In this document: positions 35,986 to 48,639 of the stretch, piece after piece | Position numbering within the stretch: the first letter of the stretch is position 1 | Layout of the letters: each line of letters opens with the position of its first letter | NCBI GenBank assembly: GCA_964034945.1 | Contig: OZ035960.1 | Coordinates: 25,841,487 to 25,905,486, forward strand | DNA: 64,000 bases | Origin: Chrysopilus asiliformis | Taxonomy: Eukaryota > Arthropoda > Insecta > Diptera > Rhagionidae | Direction of reading: 5' to 3' | Position numbers and translations under genes: made by a program | The notes under the pieces: generated by a model | The model's database searches: none | Told to the model about the DNA's origin: nothing | Seen by the model: the letters and a program-made list of their open reading frames with translations, nothing else

Positions 35986-37357
35986 TTTGTTTATTTTTAT
36001 TTACTTTTTGTTAAGTTTTATTAATTTTTTTCATAGAATTTTTTTATGGAAACTGAACTGAAAATAAACTATTATTTAATTGCATTTTTTTAGTTTTGAG
36101 TTTCAATACAATGTGTAACGAAATAATGTTTTAACGTAACGAAATGAAATTTTTTAGCGTTACAAAACGAAATAACGTAACGAAATAAAATTGGAATTTC
36201 GTGATACATATAACGAAATGTATAACGTTACGATTTTTTTTTCGTTTGCCATCCTTGATAAAAACTTTTTCTAATTTTTTTTGTGCGGCAAATTTAAAAT
36301 ATTTTAGAATAAAAAAACTAAAAGTTTTTTTTAACATGCATCACCACTCTTATTTGCCTTGCCTAATTTACTAATCTTGAAACGCCTAAACTGATTTCGA
36401 AGAAGTATTATACGGTTCGAGTTTGTAGAAAAAAACAGAAGATACTTTTTTTACTTTTCCTTATTTTTCGATACCACTTTCGAGATAAGTTTTCCACATA
36501 TTAAAACTTTCAATTTTTTTAAATACAAAAAACTGCATGATTTGGTATTTCCATTAGTTTACTGAAAAAAAAAAAATAAACAGAAAATGTAAACGAATTT
36601 ATTCATTTCAGTCGGCTATAGTATACATACCTATTTTAAATATAAACAAACATTAAAAGTTTTAGGAAAATTGAAATAAAACGAAACTAAAATTGGTTTT
36701 CTTCCTTTATCTTGGCATAATTCAAACTAATAGTTAGACTAAATATTTTGTACTTTCAATGGATTTAAATTTTCTTTTGGTTGTCTTGCATCGCCTGTTT
36801 TAGGTACATGCTCTGAGGTAAATAATATTATCCTCTAAAACGTGTTTCAGGAATCCTTTTACCAGGATCTTCCTTTCTATCCATAGATAGGATCTTTCTA
36901 AATTGGCATAGCGTTGGCATAAACTTTTGAATTTTTAATCGGTATACACAACTGAGTTAGGAAATAATCATACGGGCACACATGCATACCGGCAACCATA
37001 TTGAGTAAAGATTCTCCTTCTCCGCCTCTAGCATTTTTTTTTGCTTATAGGTGGTATACTCATCCCAGATTCCAAATGAGAAGACATTGAGTTTGGCAAC
37101 CGTTCTACTGTAGGAAAAGTCAATGGGAAATGTTTACCTCGCTTTTGTGGAACTAATGGCCAGGATAATTTTATGAAAGAATTTTGTAAACATAGAGTAC
37201 CTAAATAAAAGTAATGTTTATTCAGAAACTGGAGAAATTTACAAAAAAATAGTGAATAGCTGGAAAAACGGGGTGACTTTAAAATTCAGGAGCACGAAAA
37301 AACATGTCTCAAGCAACATAGGTAATTTGTAGACAGCAATTAGGACTAGGCGCCCTA
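35986..37357. other. Unassigned sequence; GTAACGAAAT motif cluster
   Basis: Between about 36115 and 36235 the string TAACGAAAT or its inverse recurs several times at irregular spacing, a degenerate satellite-like patch. The rest holds nothing recognisable. Confidence 0.4.
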
Positions 37358-37468
37358 TGGGTTGTCCATAAAATACTTCACTCTAATCTTTCGAGTTTTA
37401 GTACTGTCATTATACTACCGCAAAACTCCTTCCTCCTAAAAGCGTGTCGTATTTTATGGACAGCCCCC
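37358..37468. mobile_element. 111-bp TA-flanked MITE, copy 2
   Basis: Flanked by TA (37356-37357 and 37469-37470). Left TGGGTTGTCCATAAAATAC, right inverted GGGGGCTGTCCATAAAATAC. Length identical to copy 1 at 13827-13937, while the interior differs considerably; only the ends are well conserved. Confidence 0.8.
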
Positions 37469-37540
37469 TAGCGGGGACTTTTTTTAAAATTTTTTTCGAT
37501 AATTGCGCAGATAAAATTTTAAAAACTCTATTTCTATGTA

Positions 37541-37930
37541 GGATGGGGGAAGGAGTGGTCTGATTGGATTTGATGTATGGAACGGTCATGTAAAATCATA
37601 TTCTAAACATAATTTACTTTATTAATTTTTCGATACGATGTATCGTTTTCGAGAAAATAGGAAAAATATATTCTATTTATGTTTGAGCAGGAGGGAATGG
37701 TCCGATGTTACACTTTCAAGAACTTAACTATGCTATTTATTAGGAACGCGCAATCCTTTCGAAAGTTATGGTGTTAACGCACGGACGAACTGACGGACAG
37801 ACGCGAGCATGCGGAGATTAAAATCTTTTGTCATCTCAACACCCTGGTGTAGTTCATTTTTGTGTCCGACGATTGGTTCGATGCGTTACAAACGGTATAC
37901 TAAATCCAATATACTCCTAAATGATTCTCA
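37541..37930 (-). mobile_element. Diverged DINE-like Helitron (family A, subtype 2)
   Basis: On the minus strand: 'ggagtatattggatttagta', 'ccgtttgtaacgcatcgaac', 'aatgaactacaccagggtgt', a short GTCYG seed ('cgcgtctgtccgtcagttcg'), 'attttctcgaaaacgatac' and 'ccatacatcaaatccaatca'. It parallels 1722-2045 and, more distantly, the family A copies. The 3' hairpin is not recognisable. Confidence 0.65.
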
Positions 37931-38306
37931 TGCGGTGCCGAATGGGATTTTTGGAGTGTCATTGCCAAATATATTTTTAAGCTAATTAATTTAATTTAAT
38001 TTTAATTTGATTTAATTAATTGTTGGAAGAGATCGGTTACTCCAAGTTTTGTTCTTCAGATTTTTCCTTCTTTTTGATAAATGTGATACTTTGTTACTTG
38101 GGATAATACCAAAAAACTAGTTCTATAACAAGACGATAACGGGTATCTAGCAAATACTTATTCTGTATTAGGTAGCGTAATATTGGTTAAATGAAAACCG
38201 GAAAATGGTTGGCAAAAAGTCTTTGGCATTTGAAGTTCAACTCAACTTAACAAATGGAAGTTGGAACATTAAAAGCTAAGAGATGGTTACCATTTGTCCC
38301 AGTTAG
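37931..38306. other. Unassigned sequence
   Basis: Contains a short 'taatttaattta' simple-sequence patch near 37983-38020. Nothing else seen. Confidence 0.5.
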
Positions 38307-39349
38307 CTAGCAGTACTTCGTCTTAAATAATTCATCGAGAAGAAAATAACACATTTTTATAGGTTCCAGACATACTGGCGTCGAACTCATCCTGCCGCGA
38401 CGATGTCGGGCTGAGGACGATTCGATCGAATTGTCCCATTTGGAATTGTTGTTGCTGGCTTAAATAAACATTGAGGATACATCAGGACTAGACGAGGCTG
38501 CTGCCATATCAGCCATTCAGGCAACCATTGGCATTTGAGTCATCTTAGAGCACATTGTACGGAGCTTAAAGAGTCTTGGCGCTGCCTGATGTCTTGCTAC
38601 CATAAGCCTGTCGTCCTGTCGCCAACATCGTTTTCTCGCTGACGGTAGGATTTTGTATCCTATCGACACGATTCGGGCCCGATTCAAACCTTCCTGGTCG
38701 TAGAAGCATCATCACTGGCCCAAATTTTGTTTGGCTCGATAGGATGGTTGGCTCCGTCTACTGTAAATGGAATCAAGACGAGTCCTTTGCTTGTTGCCAA
38801 CATCCTTCTTCTTGCCTCCTTATTGTCGTCTATGTCTATCTGCTTAGAGCCATTTGCTAAGTTGGTTATTCGTTTGGGAATGTTCTCCATAGTTCTGGAT
38901 TTCAGATAAATATTAAATGCTTCTGGGAGTTATGCCAAGAATTTAAATGTTATGAAATGCTGTAGATGGATTCTCCTTATTCTTCTTCATCTCTTTTCGA
39001 ACAATATGACTGCGAATACGGATTTAGTTGGGCTGGGTCCAATATGGAGACGTGGCGGGTGAAAAACGGACGATTTTCTTCAGATTGAGTCGATAGATGA
39101 GAATACTTGGCAAGCAAGAGGCGGGAAATTAGGGATAGAAATCATTATTTTCAAAAGTTATTTTCATTCTCTCCTCTTGTTTCAACTTCCGCTTCTTTTA
39201 AAATAAAATACTGCTTGGACAATCCTTTTAAGCGTGCTTTCGGCTTCATGCCGTGTTATTGATGTTTTTTTTGGGATATTCCACAATTTTGGCTCGTCGC
39301 TTAGTTTCTTTAGCCTGATTTCAGCTACAGAGACATCGGCCAAAAATAA
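38307..39349 (-). pseudogene. Degraded coding-like strip, identity unknown
   Basis: Base composition is clearly less A+T-rich than the surroundings (especially 38380-38900) and several minus-strand pieces read like protein. They are an open stretch at 39182-39349 (55 codons; contains DEPKLWNIPKK), one at 38684-38929 (includes GLVLIPFTVDGANHPIEPNK), then, after a one-base shift near 38688, 'NRVDRIQNPTVSEKTML', and then a third frame down to 38307 with two stops (38517-38519 and 38460-38462) but containing SNNNSKWDNSIESSSARHRR. Possible splice-like AG and GT dinucleotides exist at some joints, so a few small exons are an alternative to a frameshifted pseudogene. I recognise no domain. Mutational decay of a host gene copy or of a retroelement polyprotein both fit. 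Confidence 0.35.
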
Positions 39350-39832
39350 TCATCTTAGTTTTTTTTCAGCGTTATTTTTTTGCTTGCTCCTTTGGTGATG
39401 CTCGTGTTCCATTGAACAATTGTACATGGAAAGTATATATGTATAACTATAGCTGACTAATAGCTGAGTCTTTTTGGAACAGAAAATAATGTATATTTAT
39501 AAGTTATCAGGAATCTACATTTAAAACGTTCAGTCCAAAAATTTTATTAATGAGAGATGAGTTTACGAAAATTCATTTGTAGATTAATCATTTTTCAGAT
39601 TTTAATAGGAAGATGAATTATCATGAAATAATTTTTTTGTTTTAGTTTGTTCGTAATAAGGTCAAGCTGTTATTTAATTATTAGAAATGGGCCGCACACT
39701 TAGAATAATGTTATTGATTTTTCTTGTTGCAATAAGAATTTGTGATGACCTACTCGTCTTTTAAAATAGTATTAGTTTTTTTTTTGCATATGACCCACCG
39801 TCTTTGAGAAAATCGTAGAAAACAGTTTCGAT
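39350..39832. other. Unassigned A+T-rich sequence
   Basis: Nothing recognisable. Confidence 0.5.
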
Positions 39833-39911
39833 TAAATCGGGTCTTTCAACAAGGACATAACAATTTTGTATTTAAATAAAACACAGAATAATTGAGATAT
39901 CTGGCTGAAAT

Positions 39912-40271
39912 TTATTCCAGGTGTAGTGGACATGTTACATTTAAGTATGGAATTCGATGTCGTTCATACGAGTATGTCCACCGCGAGCACGTTTGCTGAT
40001 TGATTCTTTGGAGCCAATTTTCCACCACTCTTCTACACATATCGGCCGGAACGTTGGCAATTTCGCGTTCGATATTGTTCCTGAGCTCCTCTAACGTTGT
40101 TGGCTTGTTGGCATAAACCAACGACTTAACATAACCCCATAAAACGAAATCCAACGGCGTTAAATCGCATGAGCGAGGTGGCCATTCGACCGGACCATTT
40201 CTCGAGATTACACGATTACCGAACTTCTCCTTCAACAGATCAATTGTTTGACCAGCTGTGTGGCATGTAAA
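39912..40271 (-). pseudogene. C-terminal remnant of an IS630/Tc1/mariner-type transposase, copy 2
   Basis: Same remnant as at 31785-32065: it contains PPRSCDLTPLDFVLWG with the third catalytic acidic residue, then VYANKPTTLEE and VVENWLQRI. The stop that ends copy 1 is lost through a small local change, so the frame reads on for about 17 more codons to 39912. Upstream the frame happens to stay open into the inserted family A element, producing a misleading 226-codon frame that is chimeric and not a gene. Confidence 0.85.
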
Positions 40272-40297
40272 CCTAAAAAAAAACCTTAAAAATAAAA

Positions 40298-40968
<671 letters not shown>

Positions 40969-41289
40969 AATGTAAACCTTGACTGACGTTTTAGCATTGC
41001 CAGATCATAAAAAAAGTTTCAGGGTGCGTTTTTAGTAAAATACAAAATTGTTAGGTCCTTGTTGAAAGACCCTTTATTTTAGAGAAGGGAAGGGGTTGAC
41101 ATAACAAAAGAATTACAAGCTTATCTCCATTAGGTTAACTGCCAAGTCTGAAAAAAATGGAATTGAACCCATTTTTATTAAAAATTAAATTGAAGCAAAA
41201 ATTTCAACTGGACAAAAACAAGCGAATTTTGTATGTATTCAAAAAATTTTCTTCCTCATCACTGCTCGGTACAAATTCGCCACATTTTT

Positions 41290-41647
41290 TTTATACCCGT
41301 ATGGTGACAGACAGACGGACAGCGAGGCTAAGTTCGTTAATGGGGATAAATGGACCATTAGGGGGGGGGGGGGGGGGGGGGGGTATGGGGGGGTACCCCC
41401 CATACGAACGAAAGGGTTTTTTGCGAATATCTCAAAAACGGTGCATCTTATCAAAGAAGTGCAAGAACAAAAGTTATTTAGAATATGAAACTCCCATACA
41501 TCCAAATCCGATTGGAATAAATTTTAAAACATTTTATTGAAAAATTTGACTTCAAAGACGAATTTTGATACAACTGTTCGCCGTTCAATTAAATCACCAT
41601 ACGGGTTTCCAATAATTGCCAGATTGGCAATTATAGCTTTTGTTATG
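41290..41647 (+). mobile_element. Family A DINE-like Helitron, copy A6, internally deleted
   Basis: 5' TTTATACCCGTATGGTGA is fused directly to a GACAGACGGACAG run, so the region between the 5' block and the far side of the microsatellite is missing. From 'gcgaggctaagttcgttaat' to the 3' hairpin (AATTGCCA/TGGCAATT) and TTGTTATG it is normal. A run of 23 G at 41361-41383 followed by a second GGGGGGG/CCCCC block replaces the usual GGGGGG-TACCCCCC site. Confidence 0.88.
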
Positions 41648-41680
41648 TTTTTTATTTACTTTTAGAATTTTGGAATACTA

Positions 41681-41931
41681 CTTGGATTGAAAAGTCCCGG
41701 GACTCGCCGCTAAATAGTACCACCAACCAAATATCATTATTTTTACGAAGTGCCAACATTTTAACGGTTTGTGTAAAATTTTGGTGACATTCGGTTCATT
41801 TGTTTGCGAGTGGCAGTTCTGCAAGTATCATTACTTTTACTTATGTGAACGCAATGGACGACAAAGGATTTCTTTTTTTGATAAAGCATTGGTTTTTTGG
41901 CGAAAAAATCGTCGAAACCCAAAAGCAATAA
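41681..41931 (+). mobile_element. 5' fragment of a mariner element (different family)
   Basis: After TA (41679-41680) comes a mariner-like terminus, CTTGGATTGAAAAGTCCCGG, a ~150-bp leader, and an ATG at 41854 opening 25 codons (MDDKGFLFLIKHWFFGEK and onward) before a TAA at 41929-41931. The N-terminal pattern K-F-LIKH-F-G-K is that of mariner transposases, whose first helix-turn-helix begins here. Homology ends at about 41930; the remaining 90% of the gene and the 3' terminus are absent. The sequence differs from the deleted element at 31641 and 39835. Confidence 0.65.
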
Positions 41932-42291
41932 GTCCCTGTTTACAAAGTTATCTATGTATAGTACAGATAACCCTCCTACAGCGCGGTCTCCTACAAAAGA
42001 TTTTGATTTTTGTATAAATTGACGCCAGCCTGCAAAATCGAGCATGTTGTTTATCAATGGTCTCCTCAATAGCTATAATATAATTCCCATAAAGAAGTTC
42101 ATTATAAAGGCGGTAATTATAAAAATGATTGAATAACACACAAAAAATTAATTCCGCAACACATAATCTCAATAAGAAAGCAATTTATTTGAAATATTTC
42201 AACGGCAATAATATTGAAAAAGAATTGAACAGATTTTTAACTTACGATTTGATACTAGTTCCTCGTATCCAAATAAAAAGAAAACCTATTA
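41932..42291. other. Unassigned sequence
   Basis: Overlapping short open frames on both strands without recognisable content. Nothing resembling the remainder of the mariner gene was found. Confidence 0.45.
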
Positions 42292-43161
42292 CACAGAAAA
42301 AAACGATTCGAAATCTCATACAATGTGAATTGTATGAGCACAAATTATGAAACTCTATACAATAACAAACATTTAATTAAACGACATTACTGTTTAAATT
42401 AATTGATATACCAAAGTGTGATTTATTGATGGTGAACATGTTTTTTTTTGCGTGAATACGGGACAGGTTACCAGTGTAAACTCATACTTTTGCATTTTTG
42501 TGAGGTTAAAAGAAAAAAAAGTTGATGTCTTCAGCCGCCATATTTCCCATTGACATTTGAGGGAAACGATTTCGTTTCGAGAATTAAATTTCTTATTTCA
42601 GGCGAATGACTGAAGGATATTGCATAAAAAATAGATAGGAGACATTTTTGAAACAGCACAATTTTATTGGCATCAAAATTTCATTGCAAAAGAAAAAATA
42701 AATTTGACCGGTAAAATAAAATTAAAGAAATTTTTCATTAAAAACTAAATAATTTGATGGCCCATTAAAATCTGTTTAAATTTCAGATCCAATATTGTCG
42801 AAAAATTTTCATGGCAACTAAAATCACGACATGCAATCGGAAGAAAAGTCCATTATCAAAATACTCCACAAAAAGTTTCCATTAATTTATCGCCCTTAGA
42901 TTTTTCTCGTTCGTTTCTGTTTACGTTTTTATTTGTTCATCTCTGTTCGCATTCGAGGGAGAAAGAAAACGCCGCATATTTGCCGCATAAATTGTATGAT
43001 TAACAAAAAATATTTTGTGTTTTCTTTAATTTAAATTTGTGAACTCTAAAGAATATGGCTGGGAACATCATAAAATGTTTCGTATGACCAATAATCATAC
43101 AATAGATTCAATAAACTCAAACATTTCTTTTGCTGAGATCAACTAATCATTTTTTTCTGTG
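42292..43161 (+). mobile_element. ~870-bp TIR element, left copy of an inverted pair
   Basis: Starts CACAGAAAAAAACGATT and ends with the inverse of CACAGAAAAAAATGATT; TA lies immediately outside on both sides. The whole element recurs in reverse orientation at 44134-45035. No long frame is present in either orientation. On the minus strand an ATG with MAAEDINFFFF lies near 42540 but stops at once. The TA duplication points to a Tc1/mariner-type or similar non-autonomous element. Confidence 0.8.
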
Positions 43162-44133
43162 TACCATGAAATGTGACTTCTTTAACTGAAATGGAAATAA
43201 TAAATGTATAAATCTCCATTTCATGGATATAAAAAAATTTCATGTACATAATGTTATCCAACATACACCTCAATATGCCAACCAAAACAGTTATTTATTT
43301 ATTTATTTGCTGGGGTGGTTTCTTTTTTTTTTGAACTTGAAATACGGTCATACACCCCTAAGATGGAAAGTCAGCAAGTAAACAGTTTTACCTTAGGAAT
43401 CTAGTATTAGTCAAATGAATTGTATGCTAAGAAATAAATAACTTCAACGTAGGCAGTCGTAGGCACAGAAAGGACTTCTTAAAAAAGTCAATTTCGCGCC
43501 AATCTCTCAACCTCAACTGCTGTTAAATCCGCCATCATCCAAGGATTCAAGATTTGAGGATCCGACAATGATATTGTGGCTGAAATTGAGCTAAGCTGAG
43601 CGAGGCCATGGTGGCTATCCATCGTGGGGTATAGTAAATTATGTTTTTGTATGTTTATGCCCCTTGTTGAGCATATAAAATTGTATGTTTTCGCATAATA
43701 TATAGAATTTGATGTAAGGAATGGAAGGATTCACAACCTATTGATATTATGTACGTAAGGGGTCCCATTCAACTTGATTTCATATGGAAAGCAATATGTA
43801 AACTTTCGCTTTCTGACAGAGTTCTTCACTTTACAAGAAAATTTTAGGGTTGCCCGTTGCTAAGCTCATTTGAATTCACGCACAAACAACCCAACAGTCG
43901 ACAGTGTTGAGTTATTACAAGTTCAACAAACATATCGGTGAACATTTGATAAAAAATGAAAAAAAAAGTTTTTTTAATGGAATTGGAGAGATTTAGAAAA
44001 TTTCCAATAGTACAAAGCTTTGAATGAGCGTCAGATTGTAGGACATTAATATAATAAAAAGACAGTTGGTTTAAATTAATTAACGGTTCGATAGATTTGT
44101 TTTGAAAAGGGGGCTACCGCTACGAGAACTATT
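43162..44133. other. Spacer between the inverted copies
   Basis: 972 bp not shared by the arms. 43164-43225 has facing CCATGAAATG/CATTTCATGG strings forming a loose hairpin; 43455-43620 is less A+T-rich with no usable frame. No transposase or other gene is visible, so the spacer does not look like an autonomous element's coding region. Confidence 0.5.
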
Positions 44134-45035
44134 CACAGAAAAAAAAGATTAGTTGAACTCAGCAAAAGAAATGTTTGAGTTTATCGAATCTATTGTATGA
44201 TTATTGGTCATACAACACATTTTATGATGTTCCCAGCCATATTCTTTAGAGTTCACAAATTTAAATTAAAGAAAACACAAAATATATTTTGTTAATCATA
44301 CAATTTAGCAAATATGCGGCGTTTTCTTTCTCCCTCGAATGCGAACAGAGTAAGCATTCGAAGTAAGCGAACAGAGATGAACAAATAAAAACGTAAACAG
44401 AAACGAACGAGAAAAATCTAATGGCGATAAATTAATGGAAACTTTTCGTGGAGTATTATTTTATAATGGACTTTTCTTCCGATTGCATGTCGTGATTTTA
44501 GTTGCCATGAAAATTTTTCGACAATATTGGATCTGAAATTTAAACAGATTTTAATGGGCCATCAAATTATTTAGTTTTTAATGAAAAATTTCTTTAATTT
44601 TATTTTACCGGTCAAATTTATTTTTTCTTTTACAATGAAATTTTGATGCCAATAAAATTGTGCTGTTTCAAAAATGTCTCCTATCTATTTTTTATGCAAT
44701 ATCCTTCAGTCATTCGCCTGAAATAAGAAATTTAATTCTCGAAACGAAATCGTTTCCATCAAATGTCAATGGGAAATATGGCGGCTGAAGACATCAACTT
44801 TTTTTTCTTTTAACCTCACAAAAATGCAAAAGTATGAGTTCACACTGGTAACCTGTCCCGTATTCACGCAAAAACAAACATGTTCACCATCAATAAATCA
44901 CACTTTGGTATATCAATTAATTTAAACAGTAATGTAGTTTAATTAAATATTTGTTATTGTTAGTATATTGGTTGAGTTTCAATTTGTGCTCATCCAATTC
45001 ACATTGTATGAGATTTCGAATCGTTTTTTTCTGTG
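44134..45035 (-). mobile_element. ~900-bp TIR element, right copy of an inverted pair
   Basis: Reverse complement of 42292-43161, differing by scattered substitutions, a few small indels and one ~27-bp tandem duplication of 'taagcgaacagag'-type sequence near 44346-44375. Termini CACAGAAAAAAAAGATT and, inverted, CACAGAAAAAAACGATT. Here the flanks are TT rather than TA, so the target duplication has mutated or the copy arose by a rearrangement. Confidence 0.8.
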
Positions 45036-48000
45036 TTGAATATTGTAACAAAGTTAGTTAATAAATGATAGCTGACGACTGAACATCGGTTTTATTTGAC
45101 AACAACCAAAAATATTATTAGTTTCTAATTTGACTTTATTTTACCCGTCATTTAAATCAGGAGTGAGCCAAATTTCAAGTCTCTAGATCCATTTCGGTTG
45201 TAGTAAGATTATCTTTAAACAGAGAAACTGGGAAAATATTTCAGGCATCGTTCAGATATAAAAGTCATGGAATCAACATTACCAACATTTTGAGTCGATG
45301 TAGAAATCGACTGCATGCTGGGATCAATCTACTTTGGACCAAGGACATTAAAATGCGAGTACGGATATCTAGTCCCGTCTAAAGCAATTTTTATGAAGAC
45401 ATGAAATCCCTGGATTTTCCATCGTTGTGATCGTTTCAATGTGGTCTGGCTGTAGTTATGCTTTGTTGTGTTAACTGGGATCTCTGGGATCGTTTTAGGT
45501 TAAGATGGTTTAGAATTGGACTCAGTTAGGTGAATAGATGTGGATTCGGATTTAGATTTGATGTTGGCTTTTCGGTGCTTTTGAATAGCGACACCGGCAA
45601 TTCCTTATGAAACGTAAAAATCATTGCGAATGGCATCACGTCGGAGGTTGTCTTGCGATGAGAGCTCGTTTATTATTCAATAAATATTTACACGATTGTT
45701 AACATAAATAACCTACAACATCTTGGCCAGAGACGTTGCTGGCCATGATGGGTAATATAAAATATGAAATTCTCACTCACTTAGATCAATGTCGTACCTG
45801 GGTTAATTCACAAATTTTTGTGATTTTTTTCCGAGGTATTATTTTATGGAATTATTTACGATATTATCTTGAATTTAAAGAAGCATTAAAGAAGAACTCC
45901 CATTGCCAAGGATACAAGAAGGCTAAATTTGTTCGCACGTTATCCTGCCCGCACTTGGAAAATTTAAAGAAAAAGTTCTGCTCGCTACAACTATATGAAA
46001 TGGTTGCCACAATTATTTTTATGGTTCCTAAAACCATTTTATTGTACGCTGCTATCAGGCGCTGATCAAGTGGGAGCGAGCTTAGCAATTGTCCAGGGTG
46101 GCAAATCAATGGGGCGGCACATTTGATTTAGGGCGGCAAGTTTAAAATGCTGCAAACATACGACCGGAAAAGGCACCAAAACAAAAGAGTGACGAATTTA
46201 AGTGCGGCTAACTGCGAAGAGGCCAATCAGAGGAGCGGTAAAGTACCTGGCAGTAAATTTTGGGGAGGTGGGCGGTTGTCTTTTTTAAACTATTTAATTG
46301 AAAAAATTTCACCCGACAGGGATTAAAAGACGAATTTTCGCTGGTTTTAAAGTTTTAGGTTGAGTTTTTTAAATTTTTAGAGTTATTAAAACCTAAAAGT
46401 TAATAATTTGCTTTTTTGGTTTAATTTATACTATGGGTTTAAATTTGAACTAAAATGCTGAAACCAGAAAAATGAAAATTGAAACTATTTGATTGAAAAA
46501 GCCTTTGTGACTTTTTGGTTGAAAATTCGGCAAAAATTTTCAACCGTGCATGATTATGCAGAAGTTTTTGGTGAAAAGAGCTAAGTATGATCGAACTAAG
46601 GGAACATCTAATTCCTTTCCCTTATATTTCTTAATTTTCTTCAATTGCTCTCATACTCCTTAAAATGTGTTTATGTTTCCCATCCAATCACGAAAAAAAA
46701 AGTTAGACAGAGTTGTTGGTGAAACGCAATTTTCTTGCTCAGTCTTTATAAGTCTAGTCTAGACACTTATTTACCCTCAAGGTGAGTCTTGTAAATTTGC
46801 TGTAATTATGTTGTGCAAATCATAAGCCAATGGATAGAAAAGTCGTCGCTGGTGTAGAGTTATAAGGCATCTTTACCCTTTACACATACAAACATACAAC
46901 TTGACATATCTAAATGTTTCAAACAATGTTTCCCTTGGCCTATTTTTGTATCACGCGGGATACTGTATCCTTAGAGCGACCAACTTATCTTTAATGGATG
47001 TTGTTAGATTTCCTTCAGTAACCAACATAAAAGTTTGGATGCCCCCGGCGTTAATTTAATTCGTAGCCGTTTCATAGCTAAAACGAACTTTACTATCGTA
47101 AATTAAGTTCAAATCTACTCGCTGTAATTGGTAGATTTTTTGCAGCACGCACTAATCACCAATTTCGTATCTGAGAAATTGTATTGTTTTTTGTCTTTTT
47201 GATATCATTTTTCCCCAATGTAAAATGTGAATTTGAGAAACGGAAGTTTTATCACCCTTGAAGAGTTGATCTGATTTTCATTATTTTCCAAGTGTTTTCA
47301 AGGACAGCTAAATCTGGGTTTTCCCTAACGATTTTTCCCTAGTGAGAAGAGAACCTTTAGATCTTTCACGGCTGTTTGGGACCGAGGCGATACGATGTGC
47401 AATGGTCAAAATGCCTTTCTGACTTCCGACCAATATTTTAATGATATTAAAATCAAATTTATTAAGGGTCGGCAAAAGTGTTGAGCTTTTAATTAAATCA
47501 CATTTTGTTATTATGATGGCTCAGCCAGTATAACATGCTGTTGGTCATTTATGCTGTTTTGTCGTGCTATCCGGATGTTCGAAAGTTGAGAGTTGTTGTC
47601 GTTCTTGGTTACTTGCATTAAAGTTTCAATGGAATATTTTCAGCTGATATTATGGCCGCCATAAGCTGGTGCATCATCCGATTATGCTAATGGTAGATGA
47701 AAATTCAATTTCGGTTATTTTATTATTATAAAATGGTGAAAATTTTCATATCCACAACGAAACACTACGACAACCTAAAAAGTTTTAAAGATTAATTTCG
47801 CATTTATACTGAATATGATATTGATTCGATTGAATACACCTATATCTACAAAATAATATCGTGTTGAATGTCACAGACACATTATTATAATGAGCATCAG
47901 ATTATAGTGTATTAAAATCAGAAGCTATGCGAAAATGTGATGAAAGGTATTTTAAGTATTTTCCGGTTATAAAAAGTGATTAAAATATTAAATATAGATG

Positions 48001-48422
48001 GATATAATAAATTAGAAAAATATACGGTGATGATTTAAGAATAATATCTCGACATAAAAACTTTTTTTCTGATTAATTAATTTATTAATTATTTAATGCA
48101 AAATGTAAATGTAGTAGAACCAGGTGCCTAAGTAGAGTGTGGAAGATACCAAGGACTCTGTAGCTTTGTGGCCAAGGGAGATGAGTTCCCTAAAAATTTC
48201 CTTGAAATGTTCATGGTGGATTTCACGGAACTTTAACTGCAACAAAATCATGTTAGCAGGTCCTTTTTGCTTGAAATCAACTTGCTAACTCGATTAAGTG
48301 GTAGCTAAAAATTTTGTGAAACTCTACATCAGTCTCCTAAAGATGGTTTCCAAATTTCGGTCTCCAAAACTTGTACAGTGGTCTCATCAATACAGCCCCA
48401 CTTTTTAAATGCGTTATAGTAG
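45036..48422. other. Unassigned sequence
   Basis: 45200-45700 and 46030-46270 are less A+T-rich; one plus-strand frame at 45736-46065 is open for 109 codons but has no recognisable motif and overlaps a similar minus-strand frame. No transposon ends identified. Confidence 0.35.
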
Positions 48423-48565
48423 AAAGGAGCTGCCCATAAAATACGTCACAATTTTATTGGGTGAAAGGAGTCGTTTGTGGTATTGAACTGCAAATAAAAC
48501 ATAAAAAAATAGGGGGGGGGGGTTAGAAAATCGTTACCGTGACGAATTATTATGGACAGGCACCA
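48423..48565. mobile_element. TA-type MITE, copy 3 (longer)
   Basis: Left GGAGCTGCCCATAAAATACG then TCAC, right inverted GGTGCCTGTCCATAATAATT then CGTCAC, matching the ends of the 111-bp MITEs at 13827 and 37358. The interior is longer and includes a run of 10 G. Exact outer ends are uncertain by a few bases. Confidence 0.6.
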
Positions 48566-48639
48566 ATTGCAAAATTTTACTAATTATGAACCAAAAATTT
48601 ATATACACGCCACAAAATCATTTGTTATTTATTATACAA

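Noticed and set aside
43162..44133. Spacer of the large inverted pair as a transposase or cargo gene
   Set aside because: No frame longer than a few dozen codons on either strand and no recognisable motif.
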